Source: Savagea sp. (lineage in GTDB: Bacteria; Bacillota; Bacilli; Bacillales_A; Planococcaceae). Taken from it: a stretch of DNA of 8,464 nt. The notes below the pieces were generated by a model that saw only the letters and a list, made by a program, of their open reading frames with translations, ran no database searches and was not told where the DNA came from. Below are positions 6,781 through 8,464 of this stretch, piece after piece. Made by a program: the position numbers and the translations under genes. How positions within the stretch are numbered: the stretch's first letter is position 1; the number at the start of each line of letters is the position of its first letter. The stretch spans positions 1 to 8,464 of the forward strand of contig JASLHQ010000170.1 in assembly GCA_030152265.1 (NCBI GenBank). Direction: 5' to 3'.

Positions 6781-7896
6781 TTATCGTTCTTCAACTGGAA
6801 CATACTTGCGTAAGTCCGGTCCGACATATTCAGCACGTGGACGAATCAAACGGTTGTTTTCATACTGCTCTAAAATGTGAGCTGTCCAACCAGCCATACG
6901 TGACACCGCGAAAATTGGTGTAAATAAGTCATGGTCGATACCTAATGAATGATATACAGTTGCTGAGTAGAAGTCAACGTTCGGTAAAATACCTTTCGCT
7001 TTCGTGAAGTAGTCATCGATTTTCACTGACATCTCATAATACTCAGGCATACCTTTTAATTCCGTCAATTGACGTGACATTTCTTTTAAGTGCTTCGCAC
7101 GTGGGTCACCGTTGCGATAAACGCGGTGTCCGAAGCCCATAATTTTTTCTTTATTGTCAATCTTCGCTTGAATGTAAGGCTCAACATTGTCTACTGAACC
7201 GATTTCTTCAAGCATGATCATGACTTGTTCGTTCGCTCCACCGTGAAGTGGTCCTTTTAATGCGCCGATTGCTGCTGTCACACCTGAATAAATATCAGAA
7301 AGTGTCGCAACACATACACGCGCTGTAAATGTAGATGCGTTTAATTCATGGTCAGCGTGTAAAACGAGCGCTTTATCCATCGCTTCGATTGCGATTGCTT
7401 CTGGCTCTTCGCCATCTAACATGTAAAGGAAGTTCTCTGCATAGCTGAGTTCTTTTTTCGGTGCAACTGGCTCCAAACCTTTACGGATGCGTGAGAATGC
7501 TGTCACTACTGCTGCTACTTTCGCTTGTAATCGAAGTGCTTTACGGTAGTTCGCTTCTACTTCCATCACTTCAGCTTCTTCATCGAAAAGCCCGAGCATT
7601 GACACCGCTGTGCGGAGTGCTGACATCGGGTGTACTTGATCGATTGGATAAAGTTTGAAATGATCGATAATACCTTGTGGAAGAGTCATGTTTTCAGCGA
7701 GCTGTTCTTTAATCTCTGCTAATTCTTCCGCATTTGGTAAACGTTTGTGCCAAAGTAAATATACTACTTCTTCAAAGCTAGCTTTCTCTGCAAGTTCATC
7801 GATGTCGTATCCTACATACGTGAGTGTTGAATCGATGATTGAACTCACTTGAGATTGTGCTGCAACGATACCTTCTAACCCTTTTGTTGCTGTCAT
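6781..7896 (-). CDS. citZ: Citrate synthase II
   Basis: This enzyme condenses oxaloacetate and acetyl-CoA to citrate, the entry step of the TCA cycle. The 371-residue protein has the compact Gram-positive citrate synthase length. The catalytic triad is visible: H218 in GPLHGGANE, H257 in GFGHRVY and D308 in LPNVDFYS. H183 in HADHELNAS, R258 and R266 (DPRAKHL) are nearby substrate-binding positions, and the C-terminal RPRAEYVGP is typical. The start ATG has AAGGAG 9 nt upstream. Because related 2-methylcitrate synthases share these motifs, the assignment to citZ rests on the icd-mdh neighbourhood as well as on sequence. It is the first gene of the TCA cluster and has its own strong promoter with cre-like sites, which suggests carbon catabolite control by CcpA. 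Confidence 0.96.
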   Translation of the reverse strand: MTATKGLEGIVAAQSQVSSIIDSTLTYVGYDIDELAEKASFEEVVYLLWHKRLPNAEELAEIKEQLAENMTLPQGIIDHFKLYPIDQVHPMSALRTAVSMLGLFDEEAEVMEVEANYRKALRLQAKVAAVVTAFSRIRKGLEPVAPKKELSYAENFLYMLDGEEPEAIAIEAMDKALVLHADHELNASTFTARVCVATLSDIYSGVTAAIGALKGPLHGGANEQVMIMLEEIGSVDNVEPYIQAKIDNKEKIMGFGHRVYRNGDPRAKHLKEMSRQLTELKGMPEYYEMSVKIDDYFTKAKGILPNVDFYSATVYHSLGIDHDLFTPIFAVSRMAGWTAHILEQYENNRLIRPRAEYVGPDLRKYVPVEER

Positions 7897-7923
7897 AAAT
7901 ATTCGCTCCTTCTGTACCTCTAA

Positions 7924-7968
7924 CTAACATCTCGAATGATGGGATGTGGAGTGTTCGAATTTTGTTAG
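7924..7968 (-). other. Possible stem-loop in the citZ mRNA leader
   Basis: CTAACA (7924-7929) pairs with TGTTAG (7963-7968). Inside it, TCGAA (7933-7937) pairs with TTCGA (7954-7958), leaving a 3x4 internal loop and a 16-nt terminal loop. It lies in the predicted leader, ending about 14 nt before the citZ Shine-Dalgarno. It is long-looped and unaided by G/C, so its stability is doubtful. There is no adjoining T-tract. Confidence 0.3.
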
Positions 7969-8015
7969 ATTAGATTGTGTTTAATTTTCTACGTTTTTAA
8001 ACAGTTCCATATCTT

Positions 8016-8044
8016 ATTATAATCAACTTTTCATCTTTTGTGAA
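8016..8044 (-). promoter_or_regulatory. Strong sigma-A promoter of citZ
   Basis: The minus strand reads TTCACA (8044-8039; five of six matches to TTGACA), a 17-bp spacer, then a perfect TATAAT (8021-8016). Transcription would start at about 8010, giving a citZ leader of about 114 nt. It is the best promoter match in the window and fits the need for high TCA-enzyme expression. Confidence 0.8.
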
Positions 8045-8058
8045 TGGAAACGCTTTAC
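8045..8058 (-). promoter_or_regulatory. cre-like site abutting the citZ -35
   Basis: On the minus strand GTAAAGCGTTTCCA matches the catabolite-response consensus TGNAARCGNWWNCA at 12 of 14 positions by my count; the first two bases differ. Its centre is about 41 bp upstream of the predicted start and it touches the -35 hexamer. CcpA control of citZ is known in Bacillus subtilis. The effect here (repression or activation) cannot be read from sequence. Confidence 0.55.
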
Positions 8059-8078
8059 CTTTTTTAATAAACTGATTT

Positions 8079-8092
8079 TTAACGCGTTTTCA
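8079..8092 (-). promoter_or_regulatory. Second, upstream cre-like site
   Basis: On the minus strand TGAAAACGCGTTAA matches TGNAARCGNWWNCA at 12 of 14 positions (positions 10 and 13 differ). It contains the palindrome AACGCGTT. Its centre is 34 bp upstream of the proximal site. It could be a second CcpA site or a chance match in AT-rich DNA. Confidence 0.35.
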
Positions 8093-8148
8093 CTTTTCTT
8101 ATATTTGTAACTAATGCAATGTTTTCAAGACGTCTAGACATTTTTTTT

Positions 8149-8464
8149 TTACTTTATACGTTTTCCATTAATAATTATTATTTCGTCGTTTCGCATCTTT
8201 TTCGCTAACTTCCGAATAAAAAATGGCCGAATGCGCTTACGAATAAACGGAAAAAGCAGTAAAAAACCAAATATATCTGTAATAAATCCTGGTAAAACGA
8301 GCAAAATTCCTGCCATTCCTATTAAAACGCTATCAATTAATGCAAGTCCAGGAGCATCCATCGTTTGCATTCGATATTGAAATTGTTGCCACGCTTTCAT
8401 TCCTTCTCGCTTCGCTAAATAAGCACCGAGCACACCCGTCGTTACAATGAGTAGCAATGTAGGC
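8149..8464 (-). CDS. fxsA: FxsA-family inner-membrane protein (5' end beyond right edge)
   Basis: The frame is open to the right edge. The TTG at 8457 is only an internal leucine: the codons before it read Pro-Thr in frame, as in the family's GPWPT...LLI segment, so the true start lies outside. The visible part has a hydrophobic helix LLLIVTTGVLGAYLA, the conserved AKREG, a cytoplasmic amphipathic stretch, a second membrane region with GMAGILLVLPGFITDIFGFLLL, and a basic tail. PGFITDIFG is the family signature. In E. coli, extra FxsA relieves F-plasmid exclusion of phage T7; the function in Bacillales is unknown to me. The stop is followed by a run of A with no clear terminator, so read-through toward citZ is possible. 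About 35-50 N-terminal residues appear to be missing. Confidence 0.88.
   Translation of the reverse strand, partial: PTLLLIVTTGVLGAYLAKREGMKAWQQFQYRMQTMDAPGLALIDSVLIGMAGILLVLPGFITDIFGFLLLFPFIRKRIRPFFIRKLAKKMRNDEIIIINGKRIK

Noticed and set aside
7897..8100. CcpC operator (ATAA-N7-TTAT) at the citZ promoter
   Set aside because: I looked for this dyad because CcpC represses citZ in Bacillus subtilis, but found no copy with the correct spacing.
8120..8150. Plus-strand terminator made of an AGACGTCTAGAC region followed by ten T
   Set aside because: The symmetry allows no loop of normal size and there is no plus-strand gene to terminate; on the minus strand the run is A, so it is not a terminator for fxsA.
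8455..8457. TTG as the start codon of the fxsA-family gene
   Set aside because: In-frame codons upstream continue the family sequence (Pro-Thr), so it is an internal leucine and the gene is cut by the window edge.
1..8464. Mobile element, CRISPR, tRNA/rRNA or hidden novel system
   Set aside because: The window is filled by seven syntenic housekeeping genes with gaps under 260 bp; no transposase, terminal repeats, spaced repeats or tRNA-like folds were seen.

Overview
The window is an ordinary chromosomal housekeeping segment of a low-to-moderate-GC Gram-positive bacterium of the order Bacillales. The evidence is the gene order fxsA-citZ-icd-mdh-phoP-phoR-polA, all on the minus strand, which is the Bacillus-type TCA-branch / Pho / DNA polymerase I neighbourhood. 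The proteins also read very close to Bacillus, Geobacillus and Planococcaceae homologues. Strong AGGAGG-type ribosome binding sites and sigma-A-like promoters fit. The genus cannot be fixed from this sequence alone; a Bacillaceae or Planococcaceae member is my best guess.

Layout in the direction of transcription (right to left). 8464-8149: C-terminal part of an FxsA-family membrane protein, cut by the right edge. 8148-7897: a 252-bp regulatory gap with a near-consensus sigma-A promoter for citZ, two catabolite-response-like (cre) sites upstream of it, and a leader of about 114 nt. 7896-4342: citZ (citrate synthase), icd (NADP-isocitrate dehydrogenase) and mdh (malate dehydrogenase). A 16-bp perfect palindrome sits between citZ and icd. 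An 11-bp hairpin and a candidate extra promoter sit between icd and mdh. The cluster ends in a strong intrinsic terminator. 4341-4142: terminator and phoP control region. 4141-2001: phoP and phoR, translationally coupled with a 1-nt overlap and ending in a terminator whose stem contains the phoR stop codon. 1910-1: first 636 codons of polA, cut by the left edge.

How they work together: CitZ and Icd run consecutive-branch reactions of the oxidative TCA arm (oxaloacetate + acetyl-CoA to citrate; isocitrate to 2-oxoglutarate), and Mdh regenerates oxaloacetate. Carbon control through CcpA is suggested by the cre-like sites. PhoP-PhoR is the phosphate-starvation two-component system. PolA does Okazaki-fragment processing and repair synthesis.

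No mobile element, CRISPR array, RNA gene, phage or defence locus was found, and I see no sign of a previously undescribed system. The points worth a second look are small: a PhoR with almost no extracellular domain, a stop codon inside a terminator stem, the regulatory DNA around citZ and icd, a decayed proofreading site in PolA, and an icd start that a longest-ORF call would get wrong.
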